Below are positions 11,002-23,179 of a stretch of 64,000 nucleotides of DNA, piece after piece (position 1 is the first letter of the stretch; each line of letters opens with the position of its first letter). The notes under the pieces are model-generated. The model had not been told where the DNA came from. It searched no databases and saw only the letters and a list, made by a program, of their open reading frames with translations. The translations under genes were made by a program, and so were the position numbers. Source of the DNA: Ligustrum vulgare (Eukaryota; Streptophyta; Magnoliopsida; Lamiales; Oleaceae); assembly GCA_963555705.1 (NCBI GenBank), contig OY743189.1:1505501-1569500 (forward strand), given 5' to 3'.

Positions 11002-12240
11002 AGCATTAAAAAAAAAAACTCTTATAATTGAAATTACAAATAAAAAAAATCAATTATTATGCTATAGAGTCTTTGATCGATCGAGTTTCAACTATTTTAC
11101 CTGAAAATTAATTGATGTCAATCTTTTTAAAGTATTGGATCACCATCATTTGAGTGACTCCACCAATGAGATTAACAATCACACTATTAAACAAGACATT
11201 GAACTCAAATTTCTATATGATGATTGAGAATATATAAAGAAACTTTCCATTGAATTTCTATATGATATGAGAATTATACATGTTTCCTTCTTATAGTTCA
11301 GACCTTCATAAACCTATTCTCAGATTATTATGCATATATAAACAGTATGTACCTACCATCACCCCATTCATTGTGCCACTATTCTCAGTTTATTGTAACC
11401 TCATATTGTTACTTTTAATGTGCTGTTTAGAATATGTCATTATTCAAGTTTTACTTGGATTTTTGGCTTGAAAAGTTTTACTGCTTTTTACATTTTAATG
11501 GCATTATTAATTAGTGAAAAAATATAGATTGTTTAATTTAATCTACAAGAAAATTAATTATAAATAGTCTAAGTAGTATTCTGCAAAATTTTAAATAGAA
11601 CGTGTTTTTCAGCTTTTCATTTTCAAAAATAGTTTTCAGAAATAACAAATCAAACGTGTTTTCAATAAATTTAAAAATAAAAATAAAAACAGGAAATATA
11701 AAATATAAAACATTTTCAAAAATAAAATACAATATAAAATACAAACAAAATGCCACCTTAACTTCTTTAGTTCAAAACACTTCAAAAGGATCTGTTAACT
11801 TGTTTTTTGTTGTCATTTTCTATATTTCTACATATTTGTAATTTAAGTGAATTTAATCTAATTACTAAATACATGTGTTTAGTAATTTATTAAGATTAAT
11901 TAAATTACTTGATAATTTCATGAACTTGTTATTATATTTATCTCCTATATTTCTTGGAGTAATTATCTCGTGGGGTTGATAATGTTTGGAGATAAATTTT
12001 GGCACTTATCTTTCACGATAAGTATTAAGGTTTGTACCAAAAAAAAGTATTAAGGGATGTAATAATGTTTTACTTGGCTTAAAATTCTCTCTTATCACTT
12101 ATCATTCATGATAAGAATTTAAGGTTATGATAATGTTATCTTGCCCGAAAATCAAGCCCTTATCACTTAGTATCCAAGTTTGTTTATATCACACTTAGTT
12201 GGTAAGTGATTCACTTATGGTAAGATTCTTTTAATTCATA
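11002..12240. other. AT-rich intergenic DNA, no gene seen
   Basis: Only short low-complexity ORFs. Near 11990-12190 several diverged copies of an ACTTATC...GATAAGT stem-like motif occur, possibly a decayed MITE. No support for a gene. Confidence 0.6.
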
Positions 12241-12399
12241 ATTATCTTTAATTATCTTATCTTATCTCTGTTAACTTGTAATTATCTTTGATGTAATGCA
12301 AATAATAGAAATTTTGCACAACTAGAATTCTTGATGGACAAGCAATTCGGTTGTGCTTACATAGAGAAAGACTGAGACGTTTTTCTCTCAAGTCTTGAA

Positions 12400-12659
12400 G
12401 CCGAAAAAATTAGTGCAGTGTATAATAAATACTCGGCTTCTCAAAATTGTGACTTCTCCTCTTTACAAGATCAACTTAAAGAATCAGAGCTTATTCTTTC
12501 GTGCAAAATAAAAGCTTCAAACAACAATCTGAGAAAGTTCTCCAGGAGGAGTTTTTCAATCACTACAAGAAGAAAAGACTTTCAACTAAAAGATCAAACG
12601 GGAGTTTTGGATCGAGATCGAACGAGAGTTCGGATTTGCTGAAGATTAAGAAGAAAATA
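12400..12659 (+). pseudogene. Unidentified exon-like fragment
   Basis: The plus strand reads like coding sequence (SASQNCDFSSLQDQLKESELILSCKI...). With one frame change it continues to ...SNESSDLLKI. The final 80 bp are repeated in diverged form after the solo LTR at 13616-13700, where the frame ends ...RETIEELWDANSYYTP and a stop. I do not recognise the family. It could instead be part of an old LTR, because 13850-13930 looks like the U5 end of a copia LTR. Confidence 0.3.
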
Positions 12660-13615
12660 TGATGCGATCCCAGTCGGGTAATCTCGTCGAACACGCGGAA
12701 TAACGATATTTAAAATCCTAGGAAAGATCTAAATTAGATCTGACACGAAAAATAACAAGAACACGAATAATTGAACAGAAATTAAAAGATAGATTGACGA
12801 TAGGACCTTGACCCAAGATTCACGACGCAAGAAATTGACGATGCGGAATCGAGATCCAAGGTTTTCGAAACACCACAATGACTTGTCAATTTCCTTGATA
12901 AGATTCTAATCGGACACGCCACAAATATTCTCGCGAATATTTGATAAGTACAACGCCACAAATATTTCCACAATATTTGATAGGTCGGATTTGTTCTTGA
13001 AGAACACAAAGGGACTCCTCAACCTTTCAATTGGAGAAAACTCTCTCAACTATATTAATCTCAAAATCAATCTTAACTAATGTTTACAATGATGAAAAGA
13101 AATATAAATAAGCAAGAAAACCTAGCATCTAATTTACTCAAAATAGAATTCTAATTATGCTAAAATTCTAAAATAGGAAAATAACCTAAAATAATAAAAG
13201 GAAATAAATTAATTGAGAAATCCGGAAAATCTGGGAAATCTTGAATTACGGCCGTGAATAACTAGCTTACGGCCGTAACGAACATTCTGTCTCAGATTTC
13301 AATCAGATGTTACGGCCGTGATCAACATGTTACGGCCGTAAATGCTTTCAATTTCATTTTTACGGCCGTGAGGAATATCTTACGGCCGTAATCAACGTTC
13401 TGCCTGTTTCTGCCTTAAGGGTGTTACGGCCGTAAGAATGGTGGTTACGGCCGTGAATCACGTGCTGCTTTATTGTTTGATTTCCTGTCTCGGCTCGATC
13501 CTTTCCTCTTCTCGGCTCGACCCCAACACGGGACTTGCTCCGTTTTGCACGTAGATCACTATCATATTGTCGATGGCTCGACTTTACCCTTCGATGCCTG
13601 GTCCGGATCACATCA
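12660..13615. mobile_element. Solo LTR, 956 bp, TSD AAATA
   Basis: Starts TGATGCGATCC and ends GGATCACATCA, so the ends are inverted repeats matching at 10 of 11 positions and begin TG / end CA. Direct 5-bp repeats AAATA flank it at 12655-12659 and 13616-13620. No internal region, PBS or PPT is present, so it is best read as a solo LTR. It contains eight copies of TTACGGCCGT between 13246 and 13455. Family unknown. Confidence 0.8.
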
Positions 13616-14218
13616 AAATACTTTCAGTCAAAAGATCAAATGGAGGTTTGGATCTAGATCGAACGGGAGTTCGGATTTGCTGGAGATTGTTGCAGTGTTA
13701 AGGGAAACTATTGAAGAGTTGTGGGACGCTAACTCATATTACACACCATAGAAGATCAGGGAATGATTCATGGGTGTTTGATAAGTATATGCGTAAATTT
13801 ATCCTGTAACTTTATTGAACTGTGTAACAACTTTTTTTAATTAGTGATTGATTTTTGTCCACAAGGTGTGGGCACGTGGGTTTTCCGTGATAGGGCCACG
13901 TTAAGCTCAAATATTGTGTTCAAATCACTTTACAATTCTATATCGTTTAATTATTCTGTTCACGATTTATAATCTGGCCAAATCAGGTATAACAAGATTC
14001 ATCTGGATCTGTGCTAAACAAAACTTCACTTGTCCTATTTAGATAAATCTGTGACATCCAGCTTCGTCTTATTCATAACAAAATTAGACAACTTTTAAAT
14101 TTTCAGGATCAAAATCTATTTAAGAATCCTCTTCTAAATCAAGTTGAAGTTCAAAATGAACTATTCACCAAGTAATGGAGTCGACTGTTATGGAATCGCA
14201 GGAATTTTCTGGTGCACG
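13616..14218 (+). other. Sequence right of the solo LTR; possible old copia U5
   Basis: After the repeat of the exon-like fragment, 13850-13930 reads ...CACAAGGTGTGGGCACGTGG then a run similar to the U5 ends of some plant copia LTRs. No PBS follows, so I leave it as unassigned DNA with low confidence. Confidence 0.25.
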
Positions 14219-14391
14219 TTAACGTGTAGCATATTGTGCACGATATCCTAGCTGGAAGTTGATTTTTGTTTTTTGTGGGACACACTTAGCAAGCTAAATT
14301 ATACAAAACCATTTGACCCATTTCAAAAGAACCGGATAGTTCTCTCTCTTGTATCAAAAGTGGACCCCACACACCAATTAAAATTCACCAA
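14219..14391. repeat. Left arm of a long inverted repeat flanking the CACTA element
   Basis: About 170 bp starting TTAACGTGTAGCATATTG and ending near CACACCAATTAAA. It is present in inverted orientation at 33794-34160. The match includes the CACGATATC, GTTGATTTTTG, CAAAACCATTTGACCC and TTGTATCAAAAGTGG blocks. Origin unresolved (see findings). Confidence 0.8.
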
Positions 14392-14485
14392 CCCAGCCAT
14401 AAACGCAAACCTTCAATCTGCCTTCATTCAATGTTATCTCTCTCCCTCAGCGCACAAAGCCTAACGACAGACCACCATGTTTTCT

Positions 14486-14700
14486 CACTAGTACAGAAAC
14501 TGGAAAACGCGTCGGTTGTAAAATGGAATACGCGTCGATTGTAAAGGCGACGCCTATGACACAGACGCCTAAAGTCAAGACTTTAGGCGTCACACATAAA
14601 TTCGAACTTTAGGTGTCGGTTCTAAGTACAAACCAACGCCTAAAGTCAAAAAAAAACCAACTTTGGGCGTCGGTTCTAAAATCAGAACCGACGCCTAATT
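14486..14700. repeat. CACTA left TIR and subterminal repeats
   Basis: TIR CACTAGTACAGAAACTGG followed by alternating direct and inverted short motifs (ACGCCTAAAGTC, GACTTTAGGCGT, GTCGGTTCTA, AGAACCGACGCC). This subterminal repetition is characteristic of CACTA ends. Confidence 0.85.
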
Positions 14701-14756
14701 TTTTTTTTCTTTTTTTTTAGTAAATTTTTTTTTTTTTGTAATAAAAATAATTCTCA

Positions 14757-14996
14757 TGATGTGACCTGCAATGACCCAGGCCACCACAAGTCGTTATCTG
14801 CAGTCACCTGGACGTGGCCTGCAATGACTCAGGTCACTGCAAGTTGTGGCCTACAGTGACTTGGACGTGGCCTGCGATGACCCAGGCCACTGCATGTAGT
14901 GCACTGCAGTCACCTGGACGTGGCCTGCATTGACCCAGTCCACTACAAGTCCTAGCCTACAGTCACCTAGACGTGGCATGCGGTGACCTGAACATG
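14757..14996. repeat. Tandem repeat of about 62 bp inside CACTA
   Basis: Four diverged units built on GACGTGGCCTGCAATGACCC and CCTACAGTCACCT blocks. Markedly more GC-rich than the neighbouring DNA. Confidence 0.8.
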
Positions 14997-15089
14997 CGCA
15001 TCACCAAATATATATATAATCAACATATACGTAATAAAATGAAATTAAAAACAACTATACTTACAAAATTGTTAATTTAAGATACAAAT

Positions 15090-15092
<3 letters not shown>

Positions 15093-15147
<55 letters not shown>
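15093..15147. repeat. (AT)n microsatellite
   Basis: Uninterrupted AT dinucleotide run of about 55 bp, just beyond the 3' end of the Ulp1-like gene. Confidence 0.95.
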
Positions 15148-15149
<2 letters not shown>

Positions 15150-15174
15150 AATGCAAGTTTGATTACGCATCGAT

Positions 15175-16199
15175 TTACACAAACCTATGAATGAAGTATT
15201 TTGCCCATAAGTTTGAATCTCGATAACTTCCTCCGTTGAATAGTATTATTTAAATTCCTTCAAACAATCAGAATGAATTATTAGTTATTTTTTCATAAAA
15301 TATAAAGTCATAATTAAAAATTCTCATTTTCAATAACTTATACATTTTCTAACGAAATAAGTTGAAAGTGTTTTGTGACTATCTCATACATATTTCTCAT
15401 AACGTTGTAGTCACACTCAGAATCTCCAGGTTGCTGAGGACACTGAAATTTTCACATTGAAAACTAACATTAGTAATCAAACTAAGTAGAATATAGAAAT
15501 AATTAAAAGATTTGTAATAAAGTTTAAATCTGTATTTTCATACCTTTACGTTTTTCCATGTTGTATTGGATTTCGTCCTAAAGTTTCTAATTGTCCAATA
15601 CGTTTTGAAAGCCCTAAAGTTTCAATAAATTATATCAACAAGCTACAAAATAATAATAAGACTCAAATTTCCTACAAAAATTTTGGTGGAGTCTCCTCTA
15701 TAAATTGAACTTATCCAACATGTAGGGAGACCCTGCTATTCAAAACTATCAACTTCTCAACAATCACAACATAAATGCATCAATTTCACTACAACTCCAC
15801 AATCAATTTCACCACAACTCCACAATTATTTCATGAAAAGTTCCCTAACTTACGTGTTCAATATCGGTTTGATATCTAAGTTACGCTTAGATGCAGCAGC
15901 TGAATCCAAGAAGTACAACGTATTCTTCTCAGGAGAAATCACTAGCAACATCCAGTGATTCCTACGTATTATGAACGTGTAAATACAACTTTAAATATCA
16001 TATCATTCAAATTAGGTAAAAAAAAATAGAGAATATCAATGGTCTTACTCCTAAAAATACGGTATTAGAATGAATTTCTTAGTTTTCATTGCCTTCATGG
16101 TGTTGGCCAAGTAAGTTATAACAACATTTGCATTTTTTCTTACTAAAACCAACGCAACGTGTGTCGAAGACATGAATCCAATCTATTCAATACCGCATT
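15175..16199 (-). pseudogene. Ulp1-like (C48) cysteine peptidase, C-terminal part of the second CACTA gene
   Basis: Minus-strand exon-sized blocks give the peptidase signature in order. HWMLLVISPEKNTLYFLDS (about 15950-15890) carries the catalytic His and Asp. CPQQPGDSECDYNVMRNMY (about 15440-15385) carries the catalytic Cys. WAKYFIHRF then runs to a stop at 15175-15177. Introns separate the blocks. The gene's upstream half is at 26022-28244, because an LTR element inserted at 16200. Ulp1-type domains are known cargo of plant CACTA and MULE transposons and may act on SUMO or ubiquitin-like modifiers. An in-frame TAG occurs next to the insertion (GIE, stop, IGFMSST), so the gene is probably dead. 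Confidence 0.75.
15655..15735. repeat. Tekay-type LTR motif in a CACTA intron
   Basis: GAGTCTCCTCTATAAATTG ... CCAACATGTAGGGAGA closely matches 16360-16410 and 23338-23390 in the nested LTRs and 31905-31955 near the right side of the CACTA element. Probably a fragment of a related LTR. Confidence 0.55.
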
Positions 16200-18184
16200 T
16201 GTAACACCCCAAGTTCAAGAATCTCAAACCTAGGCATGTTAACTTCCCTTTTTCTTTTAATGTGGAAATAAATCATTTAAAACCATGCGGAATTTAAATC
16301 GTTTACACAATTAAAGTATTCATTTAACTATTATAAAATTTTTTACAAAATTTCGGCAGAGTCTCCTCTATAAATTGGACTTAACCAACCTGTAGAGGGA
16401 CATCAAAACCATTTTACAACATAAAACTCAACTCAAATAAAAATCCAATACTCAGCATACAAACCCAATTCTACTTCAAACTCCCACATCACCACACTAT
16501 TTCAATTTCAATCCCCAAACTCCTCAACACAACATTTTTCATCAATAAGCTTCAATTAAATACAATAAGTGATAATATAACCAATATTAAAAATTCCATA
16601 ACTAATTTAAACTAATCTCAACCAAACAATTATCAAAATAATGAATTAAGGAATAAATTCAAAGGATAACTTTAATAAATTTATCTTTATTAAATAATGT
16701 CGACAGCGGGTACTGTCCGAGTCAGCCGCCAAATGTTCTCCTCGGATCACCTAACTTTCATCACCTGAAATGTTGGGGGAGGGATTGGGGTGAGCTAAAG
16801 CTCAGTAAGTAAACTGTATGCATGAATGCATGCTTATGACATGAATGCTTAAAAATTCCATGTATGTATCCCCATTTACTTTACTTTCCAGAACTTTCAA
16901 ACTTTTCAAACTTTCACTTAACATTTCAAAACTTTCACTTCATTTCCATCGTGAGCTCACTTGGTGTAACTTCTAGTCAATCAGAATACAGTGGGCAATT
17001 ACTTATTTGGAACCAGATTAACATGCGCATTTCCACCGCAAAGCGGTTTAACATTCACTTTCCCACCGCGAAGCGGTGTAACATTCACTTTCCCACCGCA
17101 AAGCGGTTCATTACATTCGGGTACGCCGGTCCCCCGCGCCCCATTTCCCACTCGCATCTTTCATGAACTAGAAGCACACCCATTCATTCTTTAAAAACTT
17201 GGGATACATAACTTTTGAACAAACTTGCACTTTGACACATTTCTTTCATTTAAAACATTTGACTTCCAAATTTCGATGTCAATGCATGCTTGATGATGCA
17301 ATGACATGATAATGTGCATGCTTACACATTCTTCTCAATAACATATGCTTTCATAATGTAAATGCAATTCATCAAAGCAAGTAAGTTGCACGACAGTCAT
17401 TTACACATAACTTTCACATTTACATTCAACTTCTAGCAAAATAGGGGGAAGTTTACTTACTTGACGTCCTTAGCATTTACCGTTATCTGAATTTGCAAGT
17501 GGAGGAGCTTCGACTGCCCGTGTCGTCAATGTACCAAAAGTCCTAATTATTCACATTCATCAATAAATATGACTCTCAGTTCACAAACACATTCGTTATT
17601 CATTTTAATACTAATCAAACATTGACTGAGATTAAAACTTCAATTTAACCCATGCGTGACTTTACATAAATTTCTCGATTAAAAATCCCGTTATTAAGAA
17701 TTTGAAGATACTCAAATATGATCGTCAAATTTAACTCTAGAATCAAACAAAACCTCATAACCATAATTTCAAAGGTTGAAAATAAACATTTATAATTCAA
17801 AATTTAAAGTAAAATTTCAAACAAAGTATCATAGTCTTAAAATCCCAATTTTTTTTTTTTAAATCCAATACACAATTACATAATTTTTCACAATGTCAAA
17901 AAGTACAATTATAACTCAATTTAAACTAAGAATTTAATTCAATTAATTAAACATATCACATTAGAAGTATGAAAAGTGCATCATATATACCAACATTCAT
18001 GCCAAACAGTCGACTAACCCCATTAAAAATCTGAAAATATCAAATTAACTCAACATTTAGCTAACGGAAATCTAATCTTCATAAATTTGAGCATTTCACT
18101 TTAAATTGCAATTTAATCTAAATCAATCAAAATTAACCTAGAACATTTAAATCTAAATCTGAAAATATACATATAATACATATG

Positions 18185-18244
<60 letters not shown>

Positions 18245-19049
18245 ATCACAATACCAACTCTCCAATTGACAATTAAATTCAAAATTTAGAATAATTAAAA
18301 TTCTGAAATTAGTTTTCATAATTTGGAAATCTAGAACAAATCACACATATACATACATATACCTATCACCCAATTGTACAAATCACATCTATGTATGAGA
18401 TATAGATACACACACATCATATACATGTTTTTCGAGTGTGAGTGTGTGTGTGTTGAGTGTAGTCCGCGGGTGTGTGCGTTAGTGTGTGTTTTGTGCGTGA
18501 GAGGGGAAGGGAGAGTGTGCTACTGGTGGTCAGCGACGGTGTTGTGGTGGTGGCGTGTCGAGAGACAGAGAGAGAGCGCGGAGACAGAGAGAGCGACGTC
18601 GAGAGAGGGAGAGAACGAGAGACGAGACTGAGGGAGCGCAGAGGCAGAGAGAGCGTAGAGTGAGAGGGTGAGAATGAGGGTTAGGTTAGGGTTTAAGAGT
18701 AATCTTTAGGATATTTGCAATTTAGTCCCTCATTCTCCCTAAGTTTCAAAATTAAGTACATATCTATCATAAATTTACAAAATATCCTAAAATTTACCAC
18801 TTATAATAATTTGACAAAAATAGGAATTGGCAAGCTTTGGAAATAAAACAATTATTCACATAAATTGCAAGTAGACAAATTTATAATTTTCTAATTGGCA
18901 CATTGAGCGAGACGGCGTCCAAATCCTTCCACTGCAAAACAATTCCAAATCATTGACGTAAAATTAATTAAATTTCAAATTTCAAATAACATTAACATAA
19001 ATATGACGTGAAATTTAAAATTGCACGAAAAACGCAAAGCGGCCTTACA
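16200..19049 (-). repeat. 3' LTR of the Tekay-like element
   Basis: 2850 bp. Contains three 13-bp hairpins of type ACCGCAAAGCGGT at 17035-17047, 17065-17077 and 17095-17107 (30-bp period), an (AT)n run near 18184-18236 and a GA-rich tract at 18540-18665. The ORFs at 16864-17194 and 18374-18663 are LTR low-complexity sequence. Confidence 0.95.
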
Positions 19050-19068
19050 ATTCCTTACCCCCTAAAAG
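19050..19068 (-). other. PPT of the Tekay-like element
   Basis: The minus strand reads CTTTTAGGGGGTAAGGAAT against the LTR, preceded by TTTCGAGGACGAAATTT. This TTCGAGGACGAA plus purine run is the usual end of Tekay/Del-type internal regions. Confidence 0.85.
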
Positions 19069-19121
19069 AAAATTTCGTCCTCGAAATTAGAATTTACCAA
19101 AATGAATACTTGGCATGCATT

Positions 19122-19466
19122 TCATCGTTGCGTTCTCAAGTAATCTCTTCCACTACATGATTCCTCCAAAAGGACTTCAGTTAGTGTTATCTTCGTCCTT
19201 CTAAGTTCTTTGCCTGCTCTCATTAGGATTCTCACAGGTGCTTCCTCATAAGTTAGATCCTCACGAAGATTAAGTGACTCATAGCTGAGAATATGAGAGG
19301 GATCTGAAATGTACTTCCTCAACAATACGACGTAAAACACCATTTGTATCCCAGATGGTTTTGGTAGCAATGCAATCAAATAAATTAGGTCACTCATCAT
19401 TTCTAGCCTCTGAAAGGGCCAACAAAAAGGCTCAATCTTCTTTTCTTCCCGAACCTCATAATTCAC
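19122..19466 (-). pseudogene. Tekay integrase C-terminus/chromodomain remnant
   Basis: The minus-strand frame reads VLLRKYISDPSHILSYESLNLREDLTY then EEAPVRILMRAGKELRRTKI. This block precedes the chromodomain in Tekay-lineage integrases, with the chromodomain tail lost or garbled beyond it. It sits immediately upstream of the PPT, as expected. The upstream part of integrase is not recognisable as an ORF. Confidence 0.7.
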
Positions 19467-22400
19467 TTCATTGGAGCTACCTTCAAAAGGATCATTAAGC
19501 CTGCGACAAATTCCAAAGATTTCCTTCTTTTGTCCACATATTTTTTCTGTCTACTCTTTGCATTTTTTCATCTCCTGACGAATTATTTCAACTTTTGCTG
19601 TTCGTTGTACTATTTCTGGACTCAATAACTTTCTTTCTCCTATCTCATCCAAATGAACTGGTGATCTACACTTCTTCCTATATATAGTGCCTCATACGTG
19701 ACCGAAGTTTGATAGTTATTGTTGTAGGAGACCATCAACCGACATTATCCCACTTATGAATCCATTCACTTTCTATTGCCAGCCTTTCATAGGATCTATT
19801 CTAACGTCTAAACCTTAATATATATATATATATATATATATTGATCACATTCTTAAAACTAAAATCAAGAAGATTGACCAAAATAAGACTTTATAATCCA
19901 GAATTAGTGAAACTTAGCGTCCATATCAAAGTATACAGTAGAAATATTAAAACTTTGACAGAATCTTTCTGAAAGGTTTACAAACGAAATTCTTTCTAAA
20001 CATGCTGACATTTCTTTTAAAATCCGAGGATCAAACTTAAATCATGTAACCCATACTTATATATTGTAATCAAGTATTCAGCATCATACACTCATCTTCA
20101 AACTAAAGCCAAGGTACTAATTTAAGAATCCATACTTTCAAAATTATCATCACAACAATACTCTAACCAAGTATTTTATAAATAAATCATTGACCTATCA
20201 TCAATGAATAAGACTTTTGTGATTCATATAAAATTCCTCATCAAGTTCACTTAACCCAAAGATACAATCCCATTATAAGTAAAAGTCACACAACTGACCT
20301 CAAATAATCATATCAATCTCTCTAAGATTACAACATAATAACCATCATATCCTTCACACGAACCTTTTACGTCAATATACTCACTAAGATTTTATATCAA
20401 TCTCTCAAACTCAATAAATCTTGGATTCTGCCATTGTCACTCTTTCTGCAGGCTACTCCATAATAAATAATCATTGTGAAGTCTTATTCTCATTTTCCAC
20501 AAATTCTATCCACAAGGACAATTGTCTAAAATTTCATTTCTTATTTTTGAGTCAAAATACCATCAATAATAATCTCCACAATTTCATGGTATGGACTATC
20601 ATAAACTTTCCTCCGATCAGATGCATTACTTCTGCAATACTTGTACAAATCTAGGACCTGATAAAGTTTCTTTCATCAATATTGAAAACTTAATGTACAT
20701 CAGTGAATCATTCACATTATGAGGAAATCCTGATTCATTTTCCATGACTGAGATTCATAATTCTTTGAATTTCCACTTAGAACCAAATACCACATAACTT
20801 ATTCATGGATGGTCAACTTATTTCATAATTTCAATACATTATCACCTTCAGTTCTCATCATCACATTATTCCTTACAATCATCTATTATACCTTTTATAT
20901 ACAATTGACCTTATGACAATCATTATCTCACATAATCCCAAACATTCAATCGCATGTCCCCAATTTCTCACTTTGAATAAGTGGTTACTCCTTTAAGGCA
21001 TCTCACCATAAAATATTTTCAATATCTCCCATTCATGGTAACTGACTAATCCCAATAATCATATTACATGTAAATTCAACAGACGGTAAATGGTTTTCCT
21101 AACCATCACAAAGGTCTAAAATGCAAGCTCTCAACATATCCTCTAAACTCTGTATAAAGAATATTTGCTGATCACTTAAGTCATTATTCAATAACCCAAA
21201 TGACATCACGTCTCTTCACTAATCTCTGTAAGCCCATGGAAAATTCTCTCCAAATTTCAATAAATCTTTACTATTTCTTTAAAAACATACCAAACCATAA
21301 TAATTTGTCATCTCTAAAACTTCTTTATCACCAAATATCACCAAAATAATCAAAACGATAGAAATTACCTGAATATTCTCTCTATGTAGTATATCCAATA
21401 ACATATTATTCACAAATCAACATAATGTCATCAGCTTATCTTTAACATATCTTCCCAATCAAATTCCAAAATAAATCAACAGTATTATCTCATATCCTTA
21501 TAATTTATAATATTCTCCAATACAAGTGATCATTCCTTACTAGTGATCAATCCCTTCCCAAGAATAATTAAGATTCTTCCCAATAACGCCATAATACTTT
21601 TCGTCACTCAACTTTTCAAAATATAACTTATCATTTCCCAATGTATGGATCAAATCATTACATAACTTCATGTATACCTTGATATCCCAGAAAACCAATC
21701 CATAATTCCTCAACATAACAATTTCAAATCATAATTTCCAATATCAATATCTCACTTCCTTCAATACATTAGTTGGTTCAAAAGACAACTCATACTTATA
21801 AATATATGCCACAAATCATATTCCCAAAATTTAATCACAAGACCAAACTACATAATAAATTTCTCTCAAAATAGAGGAATAATTCACTTACTCAACGCAA
21901 TATCCATTACTTAATTCCCAATAACTAAGAACCAAATCTTTAAACCTCTAATTTCATAGTTCTTCTCATAAAAGTCTCAATAAAATCATATCACTCCTAA
22001 TCTCAACATCTCATCACAACTTCATAAAACTGGTTTTGCCATGTCTAATTTCAATTATGCAAAGTCTCATAAAACCATCTTTCTTCTTCATGTATAGCTC
22101 CTGAGCACCTCATGGCAAAAAGCTAGATCGAACAAAACCTTTGTCCACGAGATTCTATAGTTGCACTTTGAGCTCTCTTAAGTTACGAAGGAGCCATCCG
22201 ACATTATACCTTGGATACTAGAGTTGTGCACTTAATCGATGACGAATTCAATTTCTCTTTTAGGCGGTAAATCACAAAGATTTTCTGAGAACATCTTTAG
22301 TCATTCTCGAATAACTGAAATTTGTTCGAGAGAAGTATTCACCTTAGACACTTCAATTATTGCAACTAGGTAGGCCTAATAACTCTTATTCATCAATTGA

Positions 22401-23163
22401 CGAGCCTCCACCACTGATAATATCGAAATATAAAGTTTCACCTTTACTTCAACAAAGCGAAAAGGGTTTCATTCGAAAGTTTAAATACCACCTTAACGTA
22501 GCCAGTGATTGAAACCTTATACCATAATAATCATTCCATTCCTAGTATGATATCAAGTTTGTGGGTATTCAGTGTTATGAAATCCATCATCTACTCCTTC
22601 CCATTCACCATGATTGGGACATTTCTCAACACATAACCTTAGTTCAACAATTCTTCAAATGGCGTTGACAATATAAACTTGGTCTCCAGCTACTAAGATG
22701 GGTAAGTCAATTTTCCTATAACTGCTGGACTATCAAATGAGTGGGTAGTCCCGAGATCAAACACGATAAGTGCTTAATACTAAGTTCGATAACTTCTCAA
22801 CTTCTCGTTTGGACATTGTATACTCTCGATCCGATATACCATTCATCTCCATTTCTTATTTCACAAAAAGATCTAATAAACGGCACCCAAACTTTTAATA
22901 ACCATTACTTTCTCACTTCCTCATTTACATAACCAAGATATACTCGTCATAATCACTGACAACATTCTTAACCTTTCACTTTCCGACATTACACATTAAC
23001 ATGCAAGAATTTGCAATAATTGTAATATCAATTAACATTTCATAATTTAAACAAAAATTAACTTACCAGATGATCGAGGAAGATGCACTTGAGGCGTGAC
23101 TCAGTACCCGAACCATTTTCAAATAAATTTTAAAAGTCTACAGAATCGCTTTTAAAACTCTTA
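19467..23163 (-). pseudogene. Decayed gag-pol internal region of the Tekay-like element
   Basis: No ORF above about 80 codons, but two pol landmarks survive on the minus strand. Near 22075-22185 the text matches the RT start (ELKVQL, LVDKGFVRSS, KKKDG, MRLCI), with stops interrupting. Near 22727-22770 the protease block reads VFDLGTTHSF. Much of the rest, e.g. 21230-21480 and 21690-22080, is AT-rich DNA also found in the internal regions of the LOG-bearing array (45310-45490, 47740-48200). I see no other gene. Confidence 0.65.
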
Positions 23164-23175
23164 GCTCTGATACCA
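23164..23175 (-). other. Primer-binding site (tRNA-iMet)
   Basis: The minus strand reads TGGTATCAGAGC, four bases from the 5' LTR end at 23180. Confidence 0.9.
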
Positions 23176-23179
23176 AAAA

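Noticed and set aside
18670..18695. Telomere-like GGGTTAGGTTAGGGTTT
   Set aside because: Too short and irregular, within an LTR; not an array of TTTAGGG.
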